Below are positions 53,796-63,765 of a DNA stretch of 64,000 nucleotides, in pieces (positions within the stretch are counted from its first letter, which is position 1; every line of letters begins with the position of its first letter). The position numbers were made by a program, and so were the translations under genes. The notes beneath the pieces were generated by a model. That model worked only from the letters and a program-made list of their open reading frames with translations. It was not told the origin of the DNA and made no database searches. The DNA lies in contig JAGVSM010002416.1 in NCBI GenBank assembly GCA_022494885.1, positions 150,599-214,598 on the forward strand, read 5' to 3'. Origin of the DNA: Micrasema longulum (lineage: Eukaryota; Arthropoda; Insecta; Trichoptera; Brachycentridae).

Positions 53796-54839
53796 ATCGA
53801 ATAACGTGAATTTTTAAAACTTGTATATATTTTTTGCTGCTTAATAGGTAATCGAAATATTAAAAAATAAAAAATAACCACTATTTTTCATTTTCGGCCA
53901 TTACTAATGATCACTTAACCGGGTCATATTTAATCGTTTTTCGATTTTATCAATAATCGAGTAGTGTAGAATCAAAACTCACGTTTTGAAAATATGCGTA
54001 AAATAATTCATCAATAAAAATATGGCAAGTTACTTTTATTAGTACTATCTATCCATAAAACGTTGCTTTGTGGTCAAAATGTCAGTTTTAACCATAGATA
54101 AACGCCAAACAAAATGGGCGTTGGTGGTAAAACTAACATTATCCATCGGATAAAGTATGTTTCGACACCAAGCCGCTTTCAACCACCAGCATAGCAATTT
54201 TAAGGTTTGTCATCAGGTGGGAAATAGATGATATTGCAAAAGGTTTACATCATAATTGAAAAAAATAATTCCTTAATTTTTTTCTTGCCACTGGTGGAAA
54301 TCGATTCCATGACGCTTGTTTGAATGTCAGCTTACTGTTGGACCCAGAATCAATTCAAATTTATTAAGGAGTTTCGTTTGGTATATATAATTTTACTATC
54401 AGAACCTGCTGTTTCCTTGTCTTTACTATAAAAAGTCACAGTACACAAAAACTTGGGCTCAATACTCACATAATACATTAAAAAACTATCGTCATTTTTT
54501 TATAAACGTTATTATTAGCTTTATATTTGAATACAGAAATCAAATACGTTTTTCGATTCCAATTTTAGTATAAAATCATTTCTCTAATAAAATATAAGGA
54601 TATACAAAGAATTGTTGAATTTTTCTAAAATAATATTTTTTTGTTTAATGTAAGCTTAGATTATACATTACTCAATTATTATCTTTTGAAAATAATCGTA
54701 TTTGGAATGGTGAGAATCTAGGTGTTTTTTTTAGAACATTTTTTCTTTGCCAAGCGTATGAATAACACTGTAAAGGATTGTGTGGGTACATATAGGTACA
54801 AGAATAAACGAAACTCGTAAATGTACTATTGGCTACTAG
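53796..54839. other. unassigned stretch
   Basis: No supported feature. Confidence 0.4.
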
Positions 54840-55110
54840 TGGCATACCTGAGATTTCCCGCGATTTCCATCGGTAAAAAGACGGGTAAAAAGGCTTTCCA
54901 GCTACCACCCCGCCCCCCACCCCGTCTCTCCGGCCAATCAGGAGCCTCTCCCCCCTCCGCCTCCGCAGAAGGCGGGGCCAGAATAATGCCATCCTGAAAC
55001 AACGTAAAAAGTCTGAAAACTGCTAATCCGATTACCTGAAACTGGGTTGTTTCAGCCCTGAAAGTAGAAACTGAAAATCTGCTCGGAGTATGAAGAAAAA
55101 TGCTGGACTT
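54840..55110. promoter_or_regulatory. GC-rich block with CCAAT and GC-box words
   Basis: CCACCCCGCCCCCCACCCCG, CGGCCAATCAGGAGCC and AAGGCGGGGCCAGAA sit within 80 bp. CCAAT and GGGCGG-like boxes are typical of animal housekeeping promoters, but no transcript start or exon is visible. The overlapping minus frames (54,672-55,119) are probably by-products of the composition. Confidence 0.25.
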
Positions 55111-55629
55111 CTTCATCAAAAAGGATTCATTTTTAGATATTTTAACACACCGATGACATTCACAAATCTCTTTTAATATTGTTTCGGCGTGTGATTCGGT
55201 GAACTTGGCGTAGGTACAGTGAAATAAGATGCTTATAGTTAAAAAAAATTAGGAGGTTTAAATATGCATATTTTAAATTTCCCGAAAACGAGACCGTTTC
55301 GCGTCTTATGGGAGACACGGCAAGTATGACGTTTTGACGCCAAACTTGTACGCAAAGTTTGTTAGAAGTGAAATCGGCAGTCATAACGCGTGACGTCAAA
55401 ATGACGTGGTGCCAACAGCGAGCCGTTTTGTATGTGCTTATTTTTAAACCCGAAAATTATAAACGAAAATTTCTTTCAGATACATTGATAGTTATGTCAT
55501 TAGAAGAATAGTAAAAATGCGCTCTAAATGCATATATATTTTTGACGTTATTCCTGATTTCTGAAAATTGTATGTCGAAACTTCTGCTAAATTTTTCAAA
55601 TTAAACGCATTTTAAATAAAAATATAGGG
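55111..55629. other. unassigned stretch
   Basis: CGTGACGTCAAAATGACGTG at 55,389 holds two CRE-like half sites. No element border recognised. Confidence 0.35.
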
Positions 55630-55930
55630 TATTTTTATAAGATTTTAACGATTCTAATAGGGAAATATCAATTTCAAAGTAATAAGGGTCTATGAAATAC
55701 TGTCGAGTATAAAAAAATATTTTTTAGTACTTGTAGTAAAATATTTTATTTTTTAACGTATAATTGTCAATTCCCGCGAAAACGGTCATTGCATTCGCCA
55801 CGCTTCTAATACGTCACGATTCATGTCAATTTTGAACTTTGTTTGTAACCGTTAAAATTATTATAGAACATCGTCACGAATCTTGACGTCACAATTATCA
55901 AGGCCAAAGTATGTCGCGTTTTTCTAGGGA
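55630..55930 (-). mobile_element. Rep-I element, reverse
   Basis: GGGAAATATCAATTTCAAAG, CGCGAAAACGGTCATTGCAT, TACGTCACGATTCATG, GAATCTTGACGTCACAATTA and GTCGCGTTTTTCTAGG match the inverse of 15,222-15,500. Confidence 0.7.
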
Positions 55931-56139
55931 CATATTGTTTTCATATTTTTTTTTTTTATATAACTAACAATATGTCAAAAACAAGTTTTTATTCATATTT
56001 TTTAGGTTACAGTTGGCGTAGCGTCACTTTACACACGTCATACCCGCCGAGTGCGCTTCTAACAAATATTCCATACAAGTATGGAGCGGTAACGTAATAA
56101 GTATTGTTAATAGACTAAGAAAGCAAACCAATTTTATTA

Positions 56140-56500
56140 TCTTTTTATTTTTATGTGTCGTGATTCATTTATACTATAGCTATGATTTTTTAATGTTTTA
56201 CAATTTTGAAATAAAACCGCTCGTGACGTCACGAGTTTAAGCCGGTGAGTTTAAAGGACATTTAAAAGGAGAATCTCATACCTGTTATAAAACTCTAAAC
56301 GTTGAGAACATGGCTACCCGGAAATCAGAAATATATCAACACAAAACAAAGTAGTTTAAAGTAGTTTAGTAACGTTTCAAAGAAGATCATTTTTTTCCTA
56401 AATTTTCTAGAAACTTCATCGTACAATAAAATTCTCTAATTTTTACAGTATAGAGGACACATTTTTCTCAATTTCCCGTAGCTCTGAACTTCTTCATTAC
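56140..56500. mobile_element. Rep-H element with 16 bp CRE palindrome
   Basis: CTCGTGACGTCACGAG is a perfect 16-base palindrome at 56,220-56,235, followed by TTTAAGCCGGTGAG as at 47.84 kb. CCCGTAGCTCTGAACTTCTT near 56,480 resembles the ACTAAACTTCCT border. Confidence 0.5.
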
Positions 56501-56559
56501 TATAAGTACATATTTTTTTCAAAATACAATGTTAATTCTTGAATTATGCAAAACATTTT

Positions 56560-56705
56560 CATCATCGTCCCCTTTTCCATACTCAGTGGTGCATGAGGCA
56601 CTGCATTGGTAAACCAAATGCAGCATAGTTCGATCATCTGTTACGTAAAGATAAGCTGATCGATTTTACGCTTCAGAGCAGTACAGGAACAATGAAATAT
56701 TGCAG
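56560..56705 (-). mobile_element. SINE-1 3' half, reverse
   Basis: TCATCATCGTCCCCTTTTCC, ATTGGTAAACCAAATGCAGC and TTTTACGCTTCAGAGCAGTA. The head is missing. Confidence 0.6.
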
Positions 56706-56729
56706 TTTAGAAAACCACTGCACAGCAAA

Positions 56730-56875
56730 GCAGACTTATCTCAACTCGATTTCCTTCAGAATCTTTACCAAAGAGCAGGCATCAAGTCGAAAACACTCGT
56801 CCAAGTTTCTGATTATATAACACACACAGAACTGTATTCATTGTAATTCATCCTCCTGGACACAACGGATTGAGA
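56730..56875 (+). mobile_element. SINE-4 body
   Basis: TCAACTCGATTTCCTTCAGA, AAGTCGAAAACACTCGTCCA and ACACACACAGAACTGTATTC. Confidence 0.6.
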
Positions 56876-56904
56876 ACATACCTTATTTTAAATAAATATG
56901 TTTG

Positions 56905-57240
56905 TATTTGAAGCACAAACTTTGTGGTTATTCATTATAATAAAATAAATAAAACAACTTTGCTTTTAACCACTATTTTTTTTTCCACCGACCGGTTTCA
57001 AAGCGAACCTTCTGTCGAGCTTCAAAAATATTGATATCAAATTACCACCCTCGTAAGGAAAAAAAACTTGATTTATTGGGTCCACGTGTAGTATTTAGTT
57101 AACACGATAAAAATAAAATGGGAATTAATTCACTAGTTACGTAAACCTTGACGAAGAAGCTTGTTTGCTTTGAAACCGGTCGGTGGAAAAAAAATAAAAT
57201 TAGGGGTTAAAAACAAAGTTGTTTTATTTATTTTATTTAA
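56905..57240. mobile_element. palindromic element, hammerhead-like core on both arms
   Basis: TAAAACAACTTTGCTTTTAA and TTAAAAACAAAGTTGTTTTA bound the element. Inside, CCACCGACCGGTTTCAAAGC and GCTTTGAAACCGGTCGGTGG are inverted. The right arm (57,143-57,187, plus) reads TTGACGA, A, GAAGC-TTGTTT-GCTTT, GAAACCGGTC. The first core base is T instead of C. The left arm keeps GAAACCGGTC but has a decayed core. Confidence 0.65.
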
Positions 57241-57253
57241 ATATGTATTTATT

Positions 57254-57336
57254 TTTTGCACCACAACAGGCAGGAGGCCTAATTACAGTGGTAAATTTTA
57301 ACACAGAAAACCAAGACTCGATAAAAATCATATTAA
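57254..57336 (-). mobile_element. SINE-2 tail, reverse, cut by SINE-3
   Basis: TTTTTTGCACCACAACAGGC and CTCGATAAAAATCATATTAA cover the SINE-2 tail. The head is missing, and SINE-3 begins at the next base. Confidence 0.65.
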
Positions 57337-57337
57337 A

Positions 57338-57968
57338 TGAATCGGGCTGTGGTTCTGTGGCTAGTGTTGCGGACTCACGAATCAAAGGTCCAAGATTCGA
57401 ACTTTGCTCTACCCTAACTTGATTTCCATTTCCTAATAGTTATTTACAACTCGTTGAAAATGGCCACCAAAATTTAAATATTTGGGCGAATTATAAGAAC
57501 AATGTTTGAGTATGCCCAAATGCTTGCAGACTGGTTGGATTTCCTCCCTAGGGAGTTATTCATATTTAAATTTATTTTAACAGAGAGGGAAAACATGTTT
57601 GAGCACTTGGACATACTCAAACATCGTTGAATTAACTACCTGGTAAAAGAAGAAGTATAAAAATTAGAAAATTCTTTTCAGGCGTTGCCTAGTAGGTGAT
57701 TTGGTTCAGCCGGTCGAATCTCACCCGCATACTATAGGTTTCAGCTCCTTTACTTCACAAAAGTCAACAAATGGAAGAGTTGAGGAAATGTGGATGTTCT
57801 AACATGGGCAGAATGGTAAATGTTACACAGTGTGTAAAGTGGCCACTTAAACCAGCTAATGACAGGTCATAAGCCCTGTAAATGCCTAGACTTCATTATT
57901 CTCTTCTCAAAAATGTTTTCCCTCTCTGTTGAAATAAATTTAAATTATAAGAACGCTAATATTATTTC
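57338..57968 (+). mobile_element. SINE-3 interrupted by Rep-F
   Basis: ATCGGGCTGTGGTTCTGTGG to AAATATTTGGGCGAATTATA (57,498), then Rep-F, then AAATTATAAGAACGCTAATA (57,945), which repeats ATTATAAGAAC and completes the SINE tail. The repeated 11 bases are the likely target duplication. Confidence 0.75.
57505..57944 (+). repeat. Rep-F, longest copy
   Basis: Runs from TGTTTGAGTATGCCCAAATG through GTAGGTGATTTGGTTCAGCC, ACTTCACAAAAGTCAACAAA, TTACACAGTGTGTAAAGTGG and GGTCATAAGCCCTGTAAATG to TTCCCTCTCTGTTGAAATAA. An inner repeat of the end, AATTTATTTTAACAGAGAGG (57,559), is inverted relative to it, as is TTGGACATACTCAAACAT to its start. Confidence 0.75.
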
Positions 57969-58002
57969 CTTTTTTTAAAAAAAAACAGTGCGTCAAGAGT
58001 CT

Positions 58003-58672
58003 TATTTTATTTGACACTTTATATACATATACAATAAATAAACATATAAAGGCGGGCATATTGCCTTTAGGCAATTTCTTCCTACCTACCGAAACCGTTC
58101 AGTTTGAGAAAATAAATACATGGACATATTAAATCTTACAATGTCATACAAAAATTAAAAGCAAATATAAAGAAAAATAAATATATATTTAAAAAAATAA
58201 CACTATCCTATGAAGAGAGGAGAGGGGATGGGAAGGAAAGAAGAGGGATAAAGGAACAATTTAAATATTTAGATAGTGACATTTCAATCTTGACTTAAAT
58301 GTAAATAAAAAAGGGGCGTCTCTAACATTAGTGGGTAGATTATTCCACAATCTAGCGGCTACTAATGTGAAAGAGGAGGCAAGAAAATTAGAGCGATGAC
58401 TGGGTATTAAAAGGGTTCTCTCGTTACTAGAACGAAGAGATAGTCCGTGTTGTGAAAGAGGTTGGATGAGCTCTCTCAGATAAACAGGCGAAGTGGGATT
58501 ATTCAAAATATTGTGAAGAAGTGATAGAATGTGAATGTTTCTTCTATGCCTGATACTGAGCCAGTGTAGTTGCGTGCGATACTCGGTTATGTGGTCAAAT
58601 TTGCCAAGATTAAAGATATAACGAATACAAATATTCTGCAATCGTTCTAACTTACCAAGCAATTCAGAGTCT
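58003..58672 (-). mobile_element. LINE-A with complete 3' end
   Basis: The minus-strand order is coding tail, UTR with TTGCCTAAAGGCAA (58,076-58,063), and AAATAAATAAT-like tail. 5'-truncated at about 58,672, where a scrap of SINE-2 head (CCATTACACTACGGAGG) lies next to it. Confidence 0.8.
58261..58662 (-). pseudogene. LINE-A reverse transcriptase C-terminus (133 aa)
   Basis: This is the cleanest LINE-A tail: LERLQNICIRYIFNLGKFDH, QLHWLSIRHRRNIHILSLLH, NPTSPVYLRELIQPLSQHGL, NERTLLIPSHRSNFLASSFT, AARLWNNLPTNVRDAPF and FKSRLKCHYLNI. It covers the segment from the LERLQ helix to the natural stop of CR1-like RTs (AARLWN.LP..(V/I)R). The finger-palm catalytic motif (FADD-type) and the endonuclease lie upstream and are not present, so it cannot be active. 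Confidence 0.85.
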
Positions 58673-58692
58673 TAGCCATTACACTACGGAGG

Positions 58693-59035
58693 TTTTTAAA
58701 ATAACAAATAAAAAAATAGTAAATACCTACTTACTGTAAAAGATTTCGTGGTCAGATTTAAAAAAAAAAAAAAATTAGGTCATAAAAATTATGTTTTGAT
58801 ATATTTTCTTACTTAATTAGTTTCCGAACATTTTCCGCAAGAAATTTTCAGAAAGTGTGTTCTAGAACACACTTACTACACACGACACAGAACACAGTTC
58901 TTCCACTTAAGTGTAGAATGAGGATGAATCAGTCGACGTACATTTTAGTGGATCATTTAGATCCAGTAGACTTTTTATACTTGGATAGTCCTAGTATAAA
59001 AATAATATATATTTTATTAATATTTGTAAATATTT
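58693..59035. other. unassigned stretch
   Basis: No supported feature. The frame at 58,855-59,115 runs into SINE-1. Confidence 0.4.
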
Positions 59036-59039
59036 TTAT

Positions 59040-59205
59040 TTCGTCGGCTTCGTGGTGTAATGGTCAGCGTGTTTGCCTATCATGCAAGAGGTCTCGGGTT
59101 CGATTCCCGACATAATTGATGTAAAATATATATTTAAAAGGGTGTTTTCACACTATAATATTTCATTGTCCCTGGACTGGTACCTGAAGCGTAAGACTGA
59201 TCATG
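59040..59205 (+). mobile_element. SINE-1 with intact promoter boxes
   Basis: GGCTTCGTGGTGTAATGGTC, box A TGGTGTAATGG, box B GGTTCGATTCC and body TTGTCCCTGGACTGGTACCT. It stops at GACTGATCATG before a T run, so its 3' third is missing. Confidence 0.8.
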
Positions 59206-59211
59206 TTTTTT

Positions 59212-59395
59212 TTTTATTTTAAAAAGAAATATTAGCGTTCTTATAATTTAAATTTATTTCAACAGAGAGGAAAAACATTTTTGAGAAGGGAATATGGAAG
59301 TCGAGGAATTTACGGGGCTTAAGAACTGACATTGGCTGGTTTAAGTGGCCACTTACACACTGTGTAGCATTCACCATTCTGCCCATGTATATTTT
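59212..59395 (-). repeat. SINE-3 tail joined to Rep-F, reverse
   Basis: ATATTAGCGTTCTTATAATT (SINE-3 tail) is followed by TATTTCAACAGAGAGGAAAA and GAAGGGAATATGGAAGTCGA (Rep-F). The join is the same as at 57,940 in reverse. Rep-F breaks off after ATTCTGCCCATG. Confidence 0.65.
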
Positions 59396-59427
59396 ATAAT
59401 GCTCTATATAATGCACTTGAATCAACC

Positions 59428-59819
59428 TTGACAAATAAATTTATGTCGCAAGAGACAAAATTATCAGTTCTCGATGGAGTCCTGGTGCCGACCCTAATGT
59501 ATGGGAACGAAGTATGGACATGGAAAAACAGGGATGAAAGTAGGCTGAATGCTGTCGAAATGCATTATTTCAGGCGAATGTGTGGTAAAACTATGTACGA
59601 TAGATGCACAAATGTCGATATCCATGTCGGTTTGGGCATGTAGAGCGAATGGACAGGGAGAGGACGGCTAAAAAGATTTACGATGCGAATATTGATGGAC
59701 GTAGAAATAGAGGAAGACCAAGAAAGACAAAGACATGGCATGGCCAAATCCAACAAATACTTGAGGATATGGACATGTCAAATATCGAAAGTCAAAATAC
59801 TTACGGGGAGGCGGTGTGA
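59428..59819 (+). pseudogene. RTE-like LINE C-terminal remnant (LINE-B)
   Basis: Frame one: QETKLSVLDGVLVPTLMYGN, EVWTWKNRDESRLNAVEMHY, FRRMCGKTMYDR. After a frameshift and deletion near 59,610-59,640: RFGHVERMDRERTAKKIYDA, NIDGRRNRGRPRKTKTWHGQ and IQQILEDMD. K......VL.P.L.YG.E.W...(K).....N(A).EM...R.MCG......R ... W(F)GHV.RM......K..Y......G.R.RGRPR..W is the C-terminal region of insect endonuclease/RT (RTE-like) elements. About 20 residues between the parts are lost. Confidence 0.8.
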
Positions 59820-60100
59820 CGGTTTGTTGTTGTCTATAATATAATCTACGGTAATATTATAAATTCTAAATTTTTTTTTTTTTTTAGGGATTTTTACAGC
59901 TATTACATAAACAAAATAAGTAGAAAAATATTAGCAATGCTAAAGCCAATTTAAAAAATCCACTGTAAATATAACGACACATAATATATAAGAAAAGAAG
60001 TTTCGTAATTGTATTTGTGTGACGTTTGTATTCATGTGTATGTAAATGTGTGTATGCGTGAATGAATGAGGGAGAGGATACATGTGCGTTATGTGTGTTC
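59820..60100. other. AT-rich stretch
   Basis: TGTGTATG-type low complexity around 60,015-60,060. No feature. Confidence 0.4.
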
Positions 60101-60104
60101 GTTT

Positions 60105-60596
60105 ATTTGTGTTTCCTTTACATCGCAACGAAGCGACCAATCGACTTGATTTTTGCATAAGGGAGAGCTGAGAAGCAAAGTAGGGTACTTATATTTCGTC
60201 TCTTAATTTAAAAAGTACAATAAAAAATATAAAATATAGCAACAATTGGCAACATTATTTGAAAGAGTAGGAGGTAAGGTGGGCTGTCAAAAATAATTAA
60301 TTCGAAATAAATTAATTAAAAATCTAAAATTGACTTTCTTTATCTATAGTTAGTTTGTTTTGCTTTTAGTTTTGCAGTATGATTTTGGATTTGTTAACAG
60401 AATAACTATGATAGGTCGTCATAGACTAACGGATCGTCGTTTCTTTTGTTCATAGCGATTGTTGGAGGACCGGCAATCGATACAGTCTACTTTTTATCCC
60501 GAAAAAACATATCATTCCATCAGAGAAATTCTTATTGCTAAACGAAAAAACTAACCCCTCATACCACTCGAGCGAAGCCGCGGGTAGAATATAGTA
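60105..60596. mobile_element. split dispersed repeat, possibly Helitron-like
   Basis: ACATCGCAACGAAGCGACCA and TTTTTGCATAAGGGAGAGCT (60,120-60,170), then after about 0.28 kb of unrelated DNA AGTCTACTTTTTATCCCGAA and ACTCGAGCGAAGCCGCGGGT (60,485-60,591). The ending GAAGCCGCGGGTAGAA followed by TAGTAAT is seen at 3' ends of widespread invertebrate repeats. Assignment to Helitrons is a guess. Confidence 0.35.
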
Positions 60597-61738
60597 ATAT
60601 AATACATTTATGTTTTGGCAATTTAAAAGTTTTTTACAATAAAAAAAAAACTGTTTTAAAAATTCAAATCCGCAGATACTCACTGGATTTGTATTTAGAA
60701 CACCCACCCTCCCATTTCCATAGACACCACTCGTGTGTATGACGAGCCCATAGAACGGGTATTATGCGCTTTGGAGTGCTTTTGCCTCTCGAAAATAAAA
60801 AGCAAAATGTAAATTATGTTGTATTTTAAGGCCCTTCACACACCACTGCATATCACATGTGTGTTGCATGTAGGCCATCACTAACTTCACAGCAGAGAGG
60901 AGTGTGAAGAATATTGTACCTGCCTAAACAAACACAGTCCAGTATACCGTTTCTCCCAGACAGAGATAATAAAACGACACACATATAATAATGCGGAAAC
61001 CACCCAGTCCACAATTTAAAAAAATATGAGATATTGGTGTAATCGTGTGCAGTAAGGTCAATTCTATGTTCTGTTGAAAACAGACAGGCCACTTTCATAC
61101 AAAAAACTATAATAACCACCTTCCCAAAATTGTGTTGATCACAAAAACGGCATTTCTCAAATCGCAGAAAACACCCACAGCACTAGAAAAATCTTACGGC
61201 ATAGATCCTGATGGGAAGATTAATGCCTCTAGAAATCTAATTCTCTTAAATAAATTAAAGTGGATAAAAACATAAGTAATCAAGTGTTGTAAATTTATTA
61301 TTTTTAAAATACCTGCAGTAAAAAAACGTGTTTTAACACAGAATGTCATCTCATACGTTCAAAGTTTGAATAAGGTATCATTTAATATTAGATCTGGCTG
61401 TTATATGCAAAATCCATTTTTTAGGTTGTGTTAAGCCAGTCTTAAAAACAAATGAATTAAGTGATTCTTCACAATGAAGTACCCTAATATACATATAAAA
61501 TACAATACAATACATAATGACAAAACATACATCAGCATTTTGCTAGGGCTGGCTGTTTTCTGCAAAATGCACACCTTAGGTTGTATGGTCGTCATCCAGC
61601 CTTTAAAAATCATTCAAACTGATCAAATATATAAAAAAATTGTAATGAATTATTATTCATTTGTCAAGGTAAAATACAGTCCAACTGTTGTGTAGATTTG
61701 ATCATTCACTCTTTTCTATGAATGCATAACTACGTTCT
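60597..61738. other. unassigned stretch
   Basis: Includes an imperfect direct repeat, TGCAAAATCCATTTTTTAGG (61,407) and TGCAAAATGCACACCTTAGG (61,561). Frames of 60-88 residues have no signature. Confidence 0.4.
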
Positions 61739-61739
61739 A

Positions 61740-62405
61740 TTTATCCTTACAGATAGATCTAACTTCTATATTTATGGATCTTTTCACGCACGCACGCCCA
61801 TTATTCTTCGAACTGGCAGGGTTTTCGATAGTCCCGTACGTTCAGAATCCTGCACAACTCGTTGGTTCGGACCAGGCTTAAGAGCGTTTCGGTGATATGA
61901 AGTCCGCACGAGGTGAGATATTCCCTCATGTTGGAGAGGGTTCAGAAAAAAAATCTGAGGTATCTCTACGTGAGGGAGTTTGGTAGTTATCCGTGGCTCT
62001 ATCCCACTGCGTTCCTCTTAAGCATGCTTGAGACCAACCGTCTGCAACTTAGAGGGGTGGGTTCACACTGACCCATTTTTTCAGACTGATAAGAGGTTTT
62101 ATCGAGAACTCAGCCATTTTACAGAATATCAATTTGTATGTTCCTGGTGGTTATATACGACGGGGTCAGCACAGACTGTTTTACCTCCCGGCTTCCACAA
62201 CCACCCTGCCTCTGGTTATGCCGATTGGAAGAGCAGTCAGGCAGCCGAACATTATCACTTTGGAGATCGACATCTTTCACATCTGTGAAACACATCAGCA
62301 TTATCATCAAATACTCTTGCTATTGAAGAGTATTATTCCTTAATAATGTCGAACCATTGCTCAAGGGTTCCTGGTTTAATATGTTGTCCCAAAATAACAC
62401 TATTT
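61740..62405 (+). pseudogene. LINE-F reverse transcriptase C-terminal remnant
   Basis: Readable pieces in order: NFYIYGSFHARTPIILRT, then LERVQKKNLRYLYVREFGSY and PWLYPTAFLLSMLETNRLQL (61,935-62,052), then IRRGQHRLFYLPASTTTLPL and RAVRQPNIITLEIDIFHICE (62,150-62,290). LERVQK.FL.YLY...(F).YP ... L...L...L..RR ... LF..P..R ... N.....(L)DIF is the tail region of non-LTR RTs. At least two frameshifts. Matches 23,745-24,185 in the IDIFH block. Confidence 0.72.
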
Positions 62406-62439
62406 TGTTATTTGTAAATCAATCAATTTGAATTATTCC

Positions 62440-62580
62440 GACTTTTGACACATCAAGTATTTGTTGGATTTGGTCATGTCATGTATTTTTCTGTTTTCCT
62501 CGTTTTTTATATCTATCAACATTCGCATCGTAAATCTTTTTAGATATTATTTCGCTGTTCATTCGCTCTACATGTTTAAA
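62440..62580 (-). pseudogene. LINE-B fragment, reverse
   Basis: The minus strand has AAAAAGATTTACGATGCGAA, then ACATGACATGACCAAATCCA and ACAAATACTTG, matching 59,672-59,762 at the nucleotide level with a small deletion. Confidence 0.65.
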
Positions 62581-62599
62581 ATTCCATCATGCTTACGTC

Positions 62600-63300
62600 T
62601 TAGCTAATGTCTCTTGGTTACTATTATGGATCTTATCCGTTTTAGATGCTAACTCTGAATTACTTGATAAGTTAGAACGATTGCAGAATGTTTGTATACG
62701 ATATATCTTTGATCTTTGCAAATTCGACCACATAACCGAATATTGCACGCAACTACACTGGCTCAGTATCAGGCATAGAAGAAACATTCACATTCTATCA
62801 CTTCTTCGCAATATTTTAAATAATCCCACTTCGCCTGTTTATCTGAGAGAGCTATTTCAACCTCTACCACAACACGGACTATCTCTTCGTTCTAATAACG
62901 AGAGAACCCTTTTAATACCCTTTCATCGCTCTAATTTTTTTGCCTCCTCTTTCACAGTAGTAGCTGCTACCCACTAATGTTAGAGACGCCCCTTCCTTAT
63001 TTACATTTAAGTCAAGATTGAAATGTCACTATCTAAATATTTGAGTTGTTCCTTTATCCTTTTTCTTTCCTTCCCACCCCTTTCCTCTCTTTATAGTATA
63101 GTGTTATTTTTTTATTTTTTTTTATTTTCTCAATTATGTTTTTAATATTTGTATAAAATTGTAAGATTCAATATGTCCATGTATTTATAATTTTCTCTAA
63201 CTGAACGGTTTGGGTGGGTATGAAGAAATTACCTTAAGGCAATATGCCCGCCCTTATATGTATATAAACTGTAGATGTATAAAAAGTGATAAATAAATAT
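62600..63300 (+). pseudogene. LINE-A C-terminal remnant with 3' end
   Basis: DANSELLDKLERLQNVCIRY then IFDLCKFDHITEYCTQLHWL, SIRHRRNIHILSLLRNILNN and SLRSNNERTLLIPFHRSNFF. A deletion removes the AARLWNNLPTN block near 62,970, and CCACTAATGTTAGAGACGCC resumes. The UTR holds TACCTTAAGGCAATATGCCC and the tail GTGATAAATAAATA at 63,286. Confidence 0.8.
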
Positions 63301-63668
63301 CGCAGGGGGAAGAGAAGAAAGAAATTCGAGGATTTTTCATTTTTTGCATGCGAATAAACTTTGCTTCATATAATGGCCGCACCAATGATTAATCGTCAAA
63401 TTATGTATAAAGCTGTTTAAAAAACGGAAAACAACATATGCGGTTTGATCAATTCAACCTAATTAAGTGTTTTGGGTTATGTCTAAGATTGCAATAATAT
63501 TTTAATATAAAATCATCATGTTTGATTTCACGTTTTCATATTCATTAACGTTTAATCACCGGTGTGGCTAGATTCGAAGCGAAGTGTAAACGCACGCAAA
63601 AAAAAAATCCCCGAATGAATCCCTCTCTTGGCCTCTAGGGGATAGAGAAGGTTCAGAATAGCACTCCA
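63301..63668. other. unassigned stretch
   Basis: No supported feature. Confidence 0.4.
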
Positions 63669-63765
63669 GGGCTGGTATTCCGAACGCAATTATAGCGCGT
63701 TATAGCGCGTATTTGGTATGTAAAAACGCGCTCTGCAGCGCTAAATGCTTTAGGAATACCAGCCC
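63669..63765. mobile_element. TIR-1 MITE, 97 bp
   Basis: GGGCTGGTATTCC and GGAATACCAGCCC are perfect 13 bp inverted ends. The core has TTATAGCGCGTATTTGGTAT. The best-preserved copy. Confidence 0.85.

Noticed and set aside
54672..55119. Two overlapping minus frames of about 100 residues as coding exons
   Set aside because: Arginine/glycine content follows from GC-rich DNA; no conserved motif or splice context.
61388..61620. Tandem duplication of about 155 bp
   Set aside because: Only about 20-30 bases match well; too weak to call.
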